DNA from: Geosiphon pyriformis
Taxonomy: Eukaryota; Glomeromycota; Glomeromycetes; Archaeosporales; Geosiphonaceae
Reading direction: 5' to 3'
DNA length: 64,000 nucleotides
NCBI GenBank assembly: GCA_016748015.1
Contig: JAAOMT010000135.1
Location: 480,447 to 544,446, forward strand
The notes below the pieces were generated by a model. It was not told where the DNA came from, did not search any database, and saw only the letters and a list, made by a program, of their open reading frames with translations. Both the position numbers and the translations under genes were made by a program. Shown one piece after another: positions 1 through 10,604 of the stretch (positions within the stretch are counted from its first letter, which is position 1; every line of letters starts with the position of its first letter).

Positions 1-589
1 TGGTCTTTTTCAAAACATTTTTGACAATTAAACTAATAGCAAAGATTAGAGTTTGAGTAAACATGCTTTTTAAAACTGAAAAGTTATTACTTGCAAAATG
101 CCAAATTTACTGTAAACCAAAAAAATCCTATCTAAAAGAATTTTAGACAAGACCTTTTAGACAGTCTTAATTAAGGCTATTGGTTTGGTATTTGTAAAAG
201 TTTTTTTCTAATTATATGACTTTGATATTATTAAAATTTAGGCTTTTTTCTATTGTATAGAAACTACACTTAATATCAAACACACATTGAAAATATCCAA
301 CAGACCACCCAAGACCTGCTTATTACTATGTTTTCAGAGCTTATTAAAAATACCAGATAAACTGACAGTCTTTTTATTAGGCAAATTTTTGATGATCTAG
401 AAAAACTTACTAAAATTGACATTATATATTATTTTTGAAAAGACATTATTGTTTACATAATTCAGAGAAGCATATTAACTAGACCAATAATTATACAAAG
501 CATTAAGCACTACATGTTTTCTTATTTATTTCTTTAAATCTTATTAACCATAGATTTAATCTTTTATGACTTTAAAACCAGCTAATTAT
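1..589 (-). pseudogene. LINE1 ORF2, reverse transcriptase segment (left part of a split LINE)
   Basis: Reading the minus strand leftward from 589 gives a degraded LINE ORF2 that matches, residue for residue with stops, the RT N-terminal region of the better-preserved LINE2 at about 49.5-50.0 kb. Landmarks are LVLKS, then in another frame a stretch ending LSGIFNKL, then TNTKPIALIKTV and SKILLDRI near 100-190. It is the direct continuation of the LINE fragment at 10605-13800: the two parts are separated only by the LTR element at 590-10604. Several in-frame stops and frameshifts make it a dead copy. The 3' end of the element lies beyond the window edge. Confidence 0.8.
586..589. repeat. 4-bp target-site duplication TTAT, left copy
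   Basis: TTAT precedes the LTR start TGTTAC and recurs at 10605-10608 just after the other LTR ends. Deleting the element plus one TTAT restores the LINE1 reading frame across the junction (VVDN*LVL against VVDDELVL in LINE2). Confidence 0.8.
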
Positions 590-1429
590 TGTTACAAGTA
601 ATTATTTGGGGTCTCAAATCAAATAACAAAACCTGTAACTTGGTGCTCAGAAGCTATTTGCAATAATAGTGATCTGAAGATATTGTTATCTGAAGGTTTT
701 GGTTAAGTTCTTTGTATAATAGACAGAGATTTAATAGTTATTTATCTGTAGCTTTCCAGAATTACAATTCTGTTAATTTCTTTCTTCAGCTTAATGGCCA
801 GCAATCCTCTAGTAAGTAATCTGTAATTCTTTACATGCTCTATCCACTCACAGGGGTCTTTTACCAGGCAATTTTTGATATCAATAATTCAGTGCTTAAT
901 TCTTAATCAATTAGTAAACAACAAAGAAGAAAATACAAAAAAAATAAAGAAAAGATAAAAAAAATAAACCAAGGCAATTTTACAAGTTAATAGCTTATTA
1001 ATAGTCATGATCAAGAGCTATTGTTCTAGTGTGGTTAAGTATTAATTACTATCAACATAAAGTGTTAATAGTGAAAAATAGATTAATATAGTAAATAATT
1101 ATTTATTGATTTTTGTAATATAGAAGATTGCTTAGATCAAATCTAAATTAAAAGATCTGTTTTTTCTTCTTCTAATGCTACTGCTATATATACATAATTA
1201 ATGTTCTATAAAATTGCTCATATTTTCGAGCAATGTACTATGATTTCTTAAACAATGCTCATATTGCTGAGCAATATGCCTTAATTTTCTAATATCATTT
1301 CATATTGCTAAGCAATATGCCATAATTTCTGACATTGCTCCACATTGCTGAGCAATATGCTTATGTGCTAACTACTACTCTCCTATTAGTTTACTATTTC
1401 TATATCTGTTTTTCTTTTTATGAGTAATA
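590..1429 (-). repeat. 3' LTR of element 1 (LTR family A)
   Basis: Starts TGTTACAAG on the plus strand and ends GTAATA, a decayed GTAACA, giving the inverted LTR termini. It matches 9765-10604 throughout. It carries three 19-bp near-perfect palindromes (type CATATTGCTGAGCAATATG) at 1260, 1301 and 1341 on a 40-41 bp period, placed in U3 for a minus-strand element. A TATATATA stretch near 1184 is a possible LTR promoter element. Confidence 0.9.
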
Positions 1430-1433
1430 TTAT

Positions 1434-1444
1434 CTCCTTCTTTT
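1434..1444 (-). other. polypurine tract of element 1
   Basis: On the minus strand the purine run AAAAGAAGGAG lies a few bases before the 3' LTR, the expected site of plus-strand priming for an LTR retrotransposon. Confidence 0.7.
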
Positions 1445-1445
1445 A

Positions 1446-2461
1446 ATATTGAGCTCCATCAAAATTCCCATTTTGAATTATGTTAAATACTTCTTTTTCA
1501 AGTAGCATCTGTTCTACTCTACTCTTTATTTCTTTAATTTGTGAGTTGTTTATTCTTTCTTATTGGTTAATGGTTATTGTTTCTATGTCAGAGTGTAACA
1601 ATACTTCTGAGTAGTTTTAAAATATAGTGTATAGTCAATAAATAGTCTTGATATGTAATATTAAGTTTGTTTTCTTTTCAATAATGTTTTCAATGTTCTG
1701 GATTATCTCTTGATTGAAAATTCTCTTGGATTTGTTAAGATATAACTTTTGAATATCTACTTTTTGTTCCAATTAATAATAGCAGTATGGTATTGAAAAT
1801 TGGTCTATCTATTTGTTCTAATTTTCTTTTACTAGTTCTTCTGTTAAAACCATGATAATTATTTTTTCAAAAGTGTTCTTTACTTTTTCTACTATTTTAT
1901 TTGACCAGTTTATTAATTGTTTTTGTTGTTGTTAGTATAGTGTACTTTTCCCTTTTTGTTTGGTGTTTTGATAACAGATTGTTTGGTTGTTGACAATAAT
2001 TTCCATGTTTATTTGCTATTGACTTAAAGCCTGAAACAATTGTTGAGCTAAACTGTGGATATGGTCTGGTATTTCCATTTTTTTTGTTGCTTTTGTTGCA
2101 TATACTGTATCTTTATATACTCTTTTGGTTGTTCAATTTGATGTGTTTGGTTCAATAATTATAATTGGTTCCAAGTCTTATGGAATCTTATCTAGTTGAA
2201 CCAATATTCTTTGTGCTTCCAGTTGTAGAATGTTACTGGTAGATGCTAATGTTATGTTTTGATATAATTTCAGTTGATTTCTATGTGCTGCTTTGGTTAA
2301 TATTTTATTGTTCAATCTTAATTTATAAGCTCTATTTTCTAGAATTTTTTCTATGTGAAATAATTCATCTCATTTGGGGTCAAATTTTCTATTCCATTGT
2401 TTTTTCACTTTGATATGATGTAAAAATACTTTGTCTTTAATCCTAAATTTGACTGGTTTAT
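1446..2461 (-). other. degraded region between integrase and 3' LTR of element 1
   Basis: About 1 kb downstream of the integrase core. Minus-strand translation gives only short open stretches with many stops. It probably held the integrase C-terminus plus an extension, but I recognise no domain in it. Confidence 0.5.
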
Positions 2462-3330
2462 CTAGTAATTGGTTATTGTGTTTTTTTTTTGTTTTTTTTG
2501 TGACTTTTGAATGTTATTAGCTGTTCTTTGCCATTTGTTTTCTAGTGTTTTCATTAAGTCATATGTTCTTTTCAACAATGTTCTTTGAAAATTCTCTTCT
2601 GTTATTGGTTCTGTTGGATATGTTTTGATTTCTATCTCAACTAGTAATGTTGTTGTTTTACCATATACTAATTCAAATGGTGTTGTTTGTGTGGTGTCTT
2701 GCTTTATTGTTTTGTAAGCAAATAATACTGCTGATATAAACAAATCCCATTTGTCTTGGTTTTTTTGGCTGATCTTGGCTATTGTTTTACACAGTGTTTT
2801 GTTAAACCTTTCAACTAACCTATTTGTTTGTGAATAGTATAGTGATGATAATAGTCTTTTTATCCCAAATTTTTGACTTAACTCTGCCAATATTCTATTC
2901 ACAAAGTAAGTTTTTTGATCTGATAGTAGTTCTTTTAGACATCTGTGTTGACAAATCAAATCTTGATAAATGAATTCGGCAACAGATTCTGTATCTGCTC
3001 TTTGAATGGCTTTTGTTTTTGGCCATTTAGTAAAATAATCTATAGCTACTGCAATATATCTGTTGCCTCTGCTAGTGATTGTTAATGGTCCAACTAAGTC
3101 AATTTCAATATGATCAAATAGTTGTCTTACTTTGATTGGTCTTAATGGTTTACTGAATTTTGTTTCTCCTTTTTTCTAACAAGCATTACAATTTTGAACA
3201 TATTAGATGATATTTAGATATATTAATGGCCAATAGTATTTTTTTCTGGTTTTTTCTATGGTTGCTTTTTTGTGAAAATATCCTGCTGTTAGATTTGAAT
3301 GCATGTTGAATAATATTGTTTTTTTTTCTG
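2462..3330 (-). pseudogene. integrase of element 1 (degraded)
   Basis: The open stretch at 2462-2959 encodes the second half of a retroviral-type integrase core: FGIKRLLSSLYYSQTNRLVERFNKTL is the DDE-family region containing the conserved glutamate (the E in VERFNKTL), followed by TTPFELVYGK. Upstream (2960-3180) the same strand reads on through DLVGPLTITSRGNRYIAVAI and DYFTKWPK, the first part of the core with its first Asp. Stops and a shift break the frame around 2960 and 3180, so no full-length integrase can be made. The order after RNase H is that of Ty3/gypsy pol. Confidence 0.85.
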
Positions 3331-3545
3331 GTTCTGTGATTACTCAGGTTGGTTAATCTAGATTTCTTTTGTTCTTTTAATAAAGTATATTTTGATGGTT
3401 GATAAAATATTTTGATTGCTGTTTTATGTTGTTTTGTTCTTTTTGAGATAATTTTTCCTTGAACAGTTGGGTATTTATATAATGTTAGAGTTGTTAGTAT
3501 TTTTGTATATTTATTTTTTTGTTATATTTTTGGGTTGAAATGTTT

Positions 3546-3940
3546 TTAGATTTGTCTCATTTGTGACAAGCCATTAGCATTTCTGTTTTCTTTTTCTTTT
3601 TTGTAATATACTGTATAATTAAATAGTGAAAGTTCTATTTTCCATCTGGTGTGGCAATCATCTCCAAATTTTTGCTTCTGGATTGAAGTTAATCTTTTGT
3701 GATCAGTGTACACATTAAACTTTTGACTCAAGTATTCTTTCCATTTGATGACAGCCTAATAGATAGCTAAGTGTTCTAGTGCTGGAATTCCATAGTTCTT
3801 TTCAGCTGGACTTAAGCTTCTATTGGCATAAGCTATTGGGTGTTTCTGTCCATCCAGTTTTTTCTGAAATAGTACTGCTCTCAAAGCTTGGCCCAATACA
3901 TTAGTGGTAATAATGAATGGTTTGCTGTGGTTTGGATAGA
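3546..3940 (-). pseudogene. RNase H domain of element 1 (degraded)
   Basis: The 61-residue open stretch at 3546-3731 contains FNVYTDHKRLTSIQKQKFGD and ends NANGLSQM, matching the C-terminal part of Ty3/gypsy RNase H, where NADALSR or NADGLSR is usual; the Asp of that motif is Asn here. Upstream (3740-3940) the strand reads HPIAYANRSLSPAEKNY and FIITTNVLGQALRAVLFQKK, where the first catalytic Asp of the usual TDAS is changed (TTNV). At least two catalytic acids are therefore lost. Confidence 0.85.
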
Positions 3941-4940
3941 TTAATATTGGAGCTTGAATAAGTTTTCTTCTCAGTGTGTCAAAAGCTTTTTGTTGAATTT
4001 CAGTTCATTCGTATTTGGTGTTCTTTGTTTGAAGTTGATGTAGTGATTAGGTTATTTTGAAAAAGTCTTTAATAAAACAGCAGTAGTACTCAGTGAATCC
4101 CAAAAATGCTTTTAATTCTGTAAGATTATTTGGTACTGAAAAGTTCTTAACAATCTCAATCTTATCTGGATCTATTTTGATACTATCTTTGCTTACAACA
4201 TGTCCCAAAAACTTGAATTCTGTTTTGCCAAAGAAACATTTGTTGGCATTTAATTTTAATCTTACTTATCTGAATTTTTTAAATACTTGTTAGAGATAAT
4301 GCAGATAATTATCAAATGTTTTTGAGAACACATTGGTGTCATTCAAGTATATGACTACTGATTTTTATAATAGCCCAGTATAAACAATTTCCATAAGCCA
4401 TTGGAATATGGCTGGAGCATTCATCAAGCCAAATGGCATAACCTCGAATTTAAAATTCCCTTCTCATGTTATAAAAGCTGTTTTTTCTTTATCTTCTGGT
4501 TTTATGGCTACTTGCCAATAACCACTGTTCAAGTCTAAAGTTAAAAACCATTTCTTTCCTCCAAAAGCATTAAACAGTTCTTGGATCTTTGAAGTTGAGT
4601 AACTATCTTCTTTGGTTGCTCCATTCAGCTTTCAGTAATTCACACAAAAGCAGATTTTTCTATTTTTCTTATGAACTAATACCACTGGTGATGACCATGA
4701 ACTCATTGATAGCTGAATTAGCCCATTATTAAGCATTTGATTGATTTCTTGATAAATGATCTCATGGCTGGTTGGTAGTATTTTGTATGCTCTTTGTTTG
4801 ATTGGCATTATGTCTCTAGTTTTTATCTGATGCTGGATTATGTCAGTTCTGCCAAATTTGTTTTCACTGGCAAAAATGTCATTGAAATTGTTGAGTAATA
4901 TTTTCAGCTGCATATGTTGTAGTAGATCTAGATTTTTCAA
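3941..4940 (-). pseudogene. reverse transcriptase of element 1 (degraded; active site YLND)
   Basis: The N-terminal fingers are open at 4632-4940 (FASENKFGRTDIIQHQIKT, PIKQRAYK, SSPVVLVHKKNRKICFCVNY). The rest is readable across stops: the palm near 4340 reads VVIYLNDTNVFSK, so the catalytic YxDD box has become YLND, a single G-to-A change on the coding strand (GAT to AAT). AFLGFTEYYCCFIKDF, the Ty3/gypsy thumb/connection motif, lies near 4080. The W, R and Q codons expected by alignment are often stops. The copy is catalytically dead. Confidence 0.9.
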
Positions 4941-4985
4941 GTTTATCTGTTCTAATTGTTTTAGTTGAAGCAGATAACATTCTTT

Positions 4986-5276
4986 TTATCTATATATTGT
5001 TTGAGATGTGATATCTACATATTTGCACAATTGTGGAAAGTCTGAAATGGCATTTAGTAATTGGTTTTCAATTTTGGTGTCTAAGTATTCAATAATGGTT
5101 TCTTTTGGTATCTTAATAACATTTTTAGTGTTGTTATAAATGGGAATTTTAATGTGTTTGTGGTTTTTGGCTGGTATGTGTAGATTAACTAATTCAATTT
5201 TTTTTGATTCACAAAGTGTTGCTTCTGCCTCAAAAATCTGTACCTGATCTTTTACTTTCCTCTCTATGACTAACAT
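4986..5276 (-). pseudogene. dUTPase-to-RT linker of element 1
   Basis: A 96-residue open stretch joining the dUTPase-like segment to RT (LHIPAKNHKHIKIPIYNNTK, then DFPQLCKYVDITSQTIY). The same segment is recognisable in element 2 at 60302-60508 (LYLLAKNYKHIKIQIYNTIR), which shows it is a conserved part of the polyprotein. I cannot name a fold for it. Confidence 0.7.
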
Positions 5277-5379
5277 GTATTGGTTATATAGTGGAATAAA
5301 AATTGATTGATGGGTGGAGATAATTTCTCTCTTGTTAATAACTTCTTCTTCTGTTATATTAATTGGTACTTCTATTCTA

Positions 5380-5770
5380 CTTATTAATCCAAATCCCTAT
5401 ATCTCTCTTGCTATAATCCCTAATTTTTTCTTATTTTTCACTGAGATTAACTAAGCTATTTTAACCAGAGGTAGAAATATTGCCTATGCTACCTTTTCAT
5501 TTGGCTCTATAATATAGGCCTTTTCTGAGTTATTTTGTAGTATTGCAATAATATTTCTCATATATCCTGTGTTAATTATTTTTCTTCTAATATTGATTCC
5601 CTTTTTTACTAAAATATTCTTAGATACTAGTTGAACCATTGTTGTTGCTAGAATTTCCAGTGCTATCTTCAGATCAATACAGGTGCATGAACAAGATTCC
5701 AATTTGATGGCTTCTTTTCTGAGATATCTTAAATTAAACCTTGTATCTGTATCATGTGCATGTTTTGGTA
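5380..5770 (-). pseudogene. dUTPase-like domain in pol of element 1
   Basis: In the 5484-6083 minus-strand ORF and its in-frame continuation to about 5380, all five dUTPase motifs can be placed in order: motif 1 as TRFNLRY (5724-5744, usual form AGFDLR), motif 2 as MVQLVSKNILVKKG (5601-5639, usual form with RS then LA), motif 3 as KIINTGYMRNI (5553-5585, usual GIIDxGYxG), motif 4 as EPNEKVA-stop-AIF (5478-5507, usual IAQ), motif 5 as R-E-I-stop-GFG (5388-5405, usual RGxxGFGSTG). The presumed catalytic Asp of motif 3 is Asn and three Gln codons are TAG, so this copy is inactive. A dUTPase would lower dUTP during reverse transcription; that role is established for dUTPases of some retroviruses and is inferred here. 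Confidence 0.8.
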
Positions 5771-6308
5771 TAATGTCTTTATTGTTGTTACTATACCATC
5801 TGAGTTCCTGTTTTTTGAAAAGATCAAAAAGCACAATGTATGTTTTAGGATTTGAATTGGAATCTGAATCACTATTATTTTTCTTGCCATATTGAGCAGA
5901 GCTAGAACTATTGTTTTTGTCATTATTATTGTCAGAGTTTAAATCAGGATTGTAAATTGATTTCAATTCTGATGTACAGCTGCTAATTGGTTCTTCTTCC
6001 TCTGGAATTGTGTAGATCATGTATAATGGTAGATTGTAAATAAGGTCACACTTATTACAATATTGAAAGTCACAAGGAATCAAATAATAGTCACATAGTT
6101 AAGTGTTTAGTTGGGCTAAACATTGTTCTTGCTCTTCTCTGATTGGTACTAAGTTTTGGTAGTGCTCATGGAATTGCTTAGGATTATTCTCAACATTGTC
6201 AAAAATGTCAAAAGTTAAGATGTATTCAGGTTTTGGAAATGATAAGGAATTGTTTTTGATTTTCAGTAGTTCATTGGTTATCATGCCTTCTACTTTTGCA
6301 CTTGTCAT
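5771..6308 (-). pseudogene. acidic, Asn/Ser-rich spacer upstream of the dUTPase-like domain
   Basis: Two open stretches (6099-6308 and the first 110 residues of 5484-6083) encode EFHEHYQNL-type helical sequence, a CDFQYCNKCDLIY stretch with three closely spaced Cys, and a low-complexity acidic run rich in D, N and S (NSDNNNDKNNSSSSAQYGKK). This looks like a flexible linker between the Cys-rich region and the dUTPase-like domain. No enzymatic motif is seen. Confidence 0.55.
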
Positions 6309-6399
6309 TCTCTATATTTCGTGTTTGTCATGGGAATATCCTTTCAATCATTGCAATACTTATTTCCAGATGTCATCAATTAGTGTTTTTTTGCATACC

Positions 6400-6720
6400 C
6401 AGTTGTTGATTAGGATCATATATTGACATGTTTTATCGCACATTTTTCCATGCCCAGGAATGTTATTCCATATTTCTTTGTTGGGCAAATGGTTTTACAT
6501 GTAAGACATGATTTGTTGTTCTATTTTCCTTGTTATTTTGGTCATTCAAAACATTCTATAATGCATGGGCAATAATAGAATCTTGTTGCTGTGTAGTATT
6601 TCTCGTCATCACTACAGCATGCACCTATTGATGACAATTTTTTGCCACAATCAACACATATAAGCTTTGGTCAGCAATAAGTGGATTATTGTGGTGTAGT
6701 GTAGATATAGAAATTATAAG
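6400..6720 (-). pseudogene. Cys-rich multi-CxxC domain of element 1, function unknown
   Basis: Minus-strand translation gives CVDCGKKLSSIGACCSDDEK, then FYYCPCIIECFE, then SCLTCKTI and MEKCAIKHVNI over about 110 residues, with stops where Trp and Arg are expected. The paired CxxC spacing suggests two or more zinc sites. Related copies lie in element 2 (57150-57235 continued at 58969-59140), element 4 (60735-60905) and element 5 (40580-40830). It sits between protease and dUTPase, a place where Ty3/gypsy pol normally has no zinc domain. Confidence 0.65.
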
Positions 6721-7079
6721 TGATGGTGCTAATAGATGTTGTTTTTTCTTCTTTTTCTTTTTTTTTTCCCTTGTCAGTTTCTTCCTAATCCCAAGTTGAT
6801 AATTTGTTCAGGTTATTGTTAGTTCTTTAAGCTTGGTTAGCATTCCAGATAAGTTCTTTTTTTTGTTTTCCTTTTTTATTGTCATCTCAGGGGAGTATTG
6901 GCAGTAATTTATTGTGGTTATCTTCAGCTTATAACACTTGATAGGCTTTCCAGGTAGGTTTTTTCTCTTTTTCTTCAAACTCGATGAATGATGCTGACAT
7001 GTTGGTGGTCTTGAAATGGCCACATGTGACTGGTATACATGTATGTTGACTGTTTTGGCTAAGTTAAAGCTCTTGCATG

Positions 7080-7430
7080 TTCCAATCAAGCATTGCATTG
7101 GTTTTAAACAGCCAATTGTTACCAATAAGTGCTTGGTATTAAGTGGCTTCTATGATTAATATCTTGATTGGCACAATGATACTATTGATTTCTATAGAAA
7201 AGTCATTAATCTTGCTGATCAGAGTTTTGGTCGTTCTATTAGCAGTAATGATATATGCGCTGGCAGCTCAATTATCTTGGCAACCTAATTGGTCCATGAG
7301 TTGTTTTGTGATGATGCTGCCAGTTAATTCACTATCTAAGATCAGTTTGATAGAGTAGCTATTAACTTTGACATTAATATACATGACAGTAATAGGTTTT
7401 TCTTCAAGAGCAGCTTCACTAAATAACAGC
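7080..7430 (-). pseudogene. retroviral-type aspartic protease of element 1 (degraded)
   Basis: Near 7310-7345 the minus strand reads IKLILDSELTGSII, a decayed form of the DSGxxxSII flap-aspartate motif: the catalytic Asp remains but the Ser-Gly that follows has become Ser-Glu. Downstream the strand continues YQALIGNNWLFKTNAMLDWN, the conserved C-terminal half of this protease family (ALVGNDWL type). The segment lies between gag and the Cys-rich region, as expected. Confidence 0.8.
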
Positions 7431-7699
7431 ATAATTGACAGTTCCTCAAGTTCAAATGGGAAGATGGTGTCCAGTGATTTTGTTTTTGGTAATAATAGCT
7501 ATTAGAATATTGTTAGTAGATATTAGAGTGTGATTGGTTTTCTGGTTGTTGGATAGAGTGTCTTCTGGAGTTACCAAAAAACTTAAATAGTTCTAAGAAT
7601 TCGGGTTTTGGGTATATCCAACTCCCAAATTCCACTGGCATAATCCTAATGAATTTGATGAACTGAAGATCAGTTGGTGAACCACCATTGCTGATATTC

Positions 7700-9702
7700 A
7701 GTTTTGGATGACTCTAGATCTGGGGTTTCCTGATGTAGTGTTTGAAGTTGTCAAGATTAATAAATTACTGATAACTATAATTAATATATTACTTGTGGCT
7801 GCAGTTGATAAACTAAAGATTAATATATGGGTGGTTGATAAATAGGCTGCTGTATTATTAACAGGTAAGTGGATTAATATTGATCTTGATTTGTATAATA
7901 ATTCAGCATTTGAAGTTTGCAATTGGGATTTCTATATTGATTTTTCAATTATATGTTACTATAAGAATGGCAGTTAGCTTGGATATGGTCTTGTTTACCA
8001 CAGTTGTGGCAGACATATGTTTCTGGCTGCCATGGCTGATTGGATAATAAGGATGGACATGGCTGATTTTGAAAATGGTTTATGTTTCTTTAATTACTGT
8101 ATCATTGTAGAGGTTGATAGATTGTCTAATTATTGTTAGCTAAGTATTCTTTGATTTTCTGATTGATTGAATTGCTGAAGTGCTTCAGTTTGGAATTTAG
8201 GTCAGATAATCTATTCATTACTAAATTTACAGCTTGGGCATAATTGGCCTCTAATTCAACTGACTCAAAATCTCTGGTGTGTGTGACTGCATCTTGTAAA
8301 ATAACTGGATGCATTGGGTGTATGCATTGTAGGATGTTGTTGCATAATTTGCAAATAACTGATTCAAGATCTGCACTACCATAAAATAATCGGTGTTAAT
8401 GGCTTGGATCTGGTGCAGATTCTTGTAAAAGCATCCTAAGTAAATAGTAACTGCTTCTGTGTCTCCTTGTTTTATAATAGTAAAGGTACTTATTAAGTGA
8501 TTGATGCTGTTATTATTACTGAAGTATCATAAGAATTCTAATTTGAATGCATCAAAGTTTTGGGATTTCTGGACTAAGCTATAATACCATGAGTTGGTAG
8601 TATTCTTGAGAAAATATGGGATAACTTGCATTGTTCTGGTATCATTCCAGTTATTGGCAGTAATGGTTTTAGTGATATCATTGATTTATGCTTGGGCATT
8701 ATCTTCTTTACCAGAAAATTTTTTCAGCTTTATAATTGGTGCATATGTTATATGTTGTTATTGTTGTGATAGTGGTGGTGGTTGAAGTTGTTGTTGCAGC
8801 TATTGAAGTGGTTGTTGTGGTTGTTGTATTGGCTGATTGATCACAATTATTAAAGGTAAGTTTGGTTGAGTAATTAAATCAGGATTTGGATTGTTCTGAT
8901 TTTACAGTGGTTGAATATTTGGAGTTTCAACTTTTTGACTTCTAAAAATCAGGTTTTTCAGAGTTTAAATGTTTGGGGTTTTAACTTTTGGGTTTTCTAG
9001 GATCGGATTTTGGTAAGTAAATTTCTGATCCTCACTTTTTTCTTCTTTTAATTCTATTACTTCCCACAAACTCGTGGTTCTGAAATCTGGTTGAAGTAGT
9101 GGTAATCAAAATCCTAATGGCATGGGTGATCACAATTTAAATTCTTTAAAATATTCACCATATGGTCTTAATAATTCTGCTTTTCTTTGTTTACTTTGAA
9201 ATAGAAATTGTCCAAAGGTTGATGTTGTATTTGATGTGGACATGTCTGCTAAAGAGATATTGATGACACTTCCTGGTATATAATAGTATGATGGATTGGG
9301 TGGTGATTCAACTCTGGTTTTCTGTCAAGTAAGTGGTTGTAGCTTTTTGGGTGTTACTGCTGGTGTTTGTAATCTTTTTTTGTTTTTGTCTGCATAGGTA
9401 ATAGGGAATTGTTGTTGAGTGTACCTTTCAATGGTTTAATTGATTTCTCTAATAATTGGTATGAAACTATAGTTTCTTGGTAAGCTGGTATGTTGGAACA
9501 ATTCTGTATAGAAATTTTTTCTTGCAGATTCAATGTCAACTGTTCCTCTTAAACAGTCTGTGATTTTATCATTAATGTAAAAGTTAAAGACTGATTCTGT
9601 TGAGAAATAATTATTGTTTAATCTTAATTGTTGGCTGTACTGTTGAAACAAGGATTTGGTAAATCTTAAATGGTTTGTTTTTATGATTTCTGATTCTGCC
9701 AC
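7700..9702 (-). pseudogene. gag of element 1 with CCHC zinc knuckle (degraded)
   Basis: It starts at an ATG on the minus strand (9702) with MAESEIIKTNHLRFTKSLFQ, an open stretch of 88 residues. The same start region is recognisable in element 2 (43991 on) and element 4, which supports the start. A second conserved block (MHPVILQDAVTHTRDFESVE, 8126-8314) precedes a CCHC zinc knuckle CHNCGKQDHIQANC at about 7970-8012, typical of gag nucleocapsid. Regions between are broken by stops. Length (about 650 codons to the protease) fits a Ty3/gypsy gag. Confidence 0.85.
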
Positions 9703-9750
9703 TTTTGGATTATTGTTGTTGGTGCTGGTTCTCTGTAAAATTATACCTTA

Positions 9751-9764
9751 CAGAAAGCACCAAA
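9751..9764 (-). other. primer-binding site of element 1
   Basis: Directly after the 5' LTR the minus strand reads TTTGGTGCTTTCTG. The TGG, complementary to a tRNA CCA end, is two bases from the LTR edge. The same TTTGGTGCTC or TTTAGTGCTC follows other LTRs of this family (43927, 36907, 37960). Confidence 0.65.
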
Positions 9765-10604
9765 TATTACAAATGATTATTTGGAGTCTTAAATCAAATA
9801 ACAAAACTCGTAATTTGGTGTTCAAAAACTATTTGCAATGATAATGATTTGAAAGTATTGTTATCTGAAGGTTTTGGTTGAGTTTTTTGTATAATAGACA
9901 GAGATTCAATAGTTCTTTATCCATAGCTTTTCAGAATTACAATTCTGTCAATTTTTTTCTTTAGCTTAATGGCTGGCAATCCTCTGGTAAGTAATCCGTA
10001 ATTTTTTATGTGCTCTATCCACTCACAGAGGTCTTTTATTAGGCAATCCTTGATGTTAATAATTCAGTGCTTAATCCTTAATTAATTAGTAAACAACAAA
10101 GAAAAAAATATAAGAAAAATAAAGAAAAGATAAAAAAAATAAGCCAAAGTGATTTTGCAAATTAGTATTCCATTAATAACTGTGATCAAGAGCTATTGTT
10201 CTAGTGTGGTTAAATATTAATTATTATCAACATAAAGTGTTGATAATGAAAAGTGGATTGATATAATAAATAATTATTTATTGATTTTTGTGATGTAAAA
10301 GATTGCTTAGATCAAATCTAAACTAAGAGGTCTGTCTTTTTTTCTTCTAATGCTACCATTATATATACATAATTAATGTTCTACAAAATTGCTCACATTT
10401 TCAAGTGATGTACTATGATTTTTTAAGCAATACTTATATTGCTAAGCAATGTGTCCTAATTTTCTAATATCACTCCATATTGCGGAGCAATGTGCCATGA
10501 TTTCTGACATTGCTTCACATTGTTAAGCAATGTGTTCATGTGCTAACTACTACTCTCCTATTGGTTTACTATTTCTATATCTGTTTTTCTTTTTATGAGT
10601 AATA
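9765..10604 (-). repeat. 5' LTR of element 1 (LTR family A)
   Basis: 840 bp, aligned end to end with 590-1429; starts TATTACAAATG (decayed TGTTAC) and ends GTAATA. It contains the same three palindromic units at about 10436, 10477 and 10517, each now imperfect. Differences from the other LTR are mainly transitions. Confidence 0.9.

Larger units (their letters stand above)
590..10604 (-). mobile_element. Ty3/gypsy LTR retrotransposon (element 1), near full length but inactive
   Basis: A 10,015-bp element bounded by two 840-bp LTRs in direct orientation, flanked by a 4-bp duplication and inserted in LINE1. In its own (minus) orientation the order is 5' LTR, primer-binding site, gag with zinc knuckle, aspartic protease, a Cys-rich multi-CxxC region, dUTPase-like domain, linker, reverse transcriptase, RNase H, integrase, about 1 kb of further sequence, polypurine tract, 3' LTR. 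RT-RNaseH-IN order is the Ty3/gypsy order. Every ORF is interrupted by stops and active-site substitutions. The two LTRs differ at many positions, mostly transitions, so the insertion is old. Confidence 0.9.
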
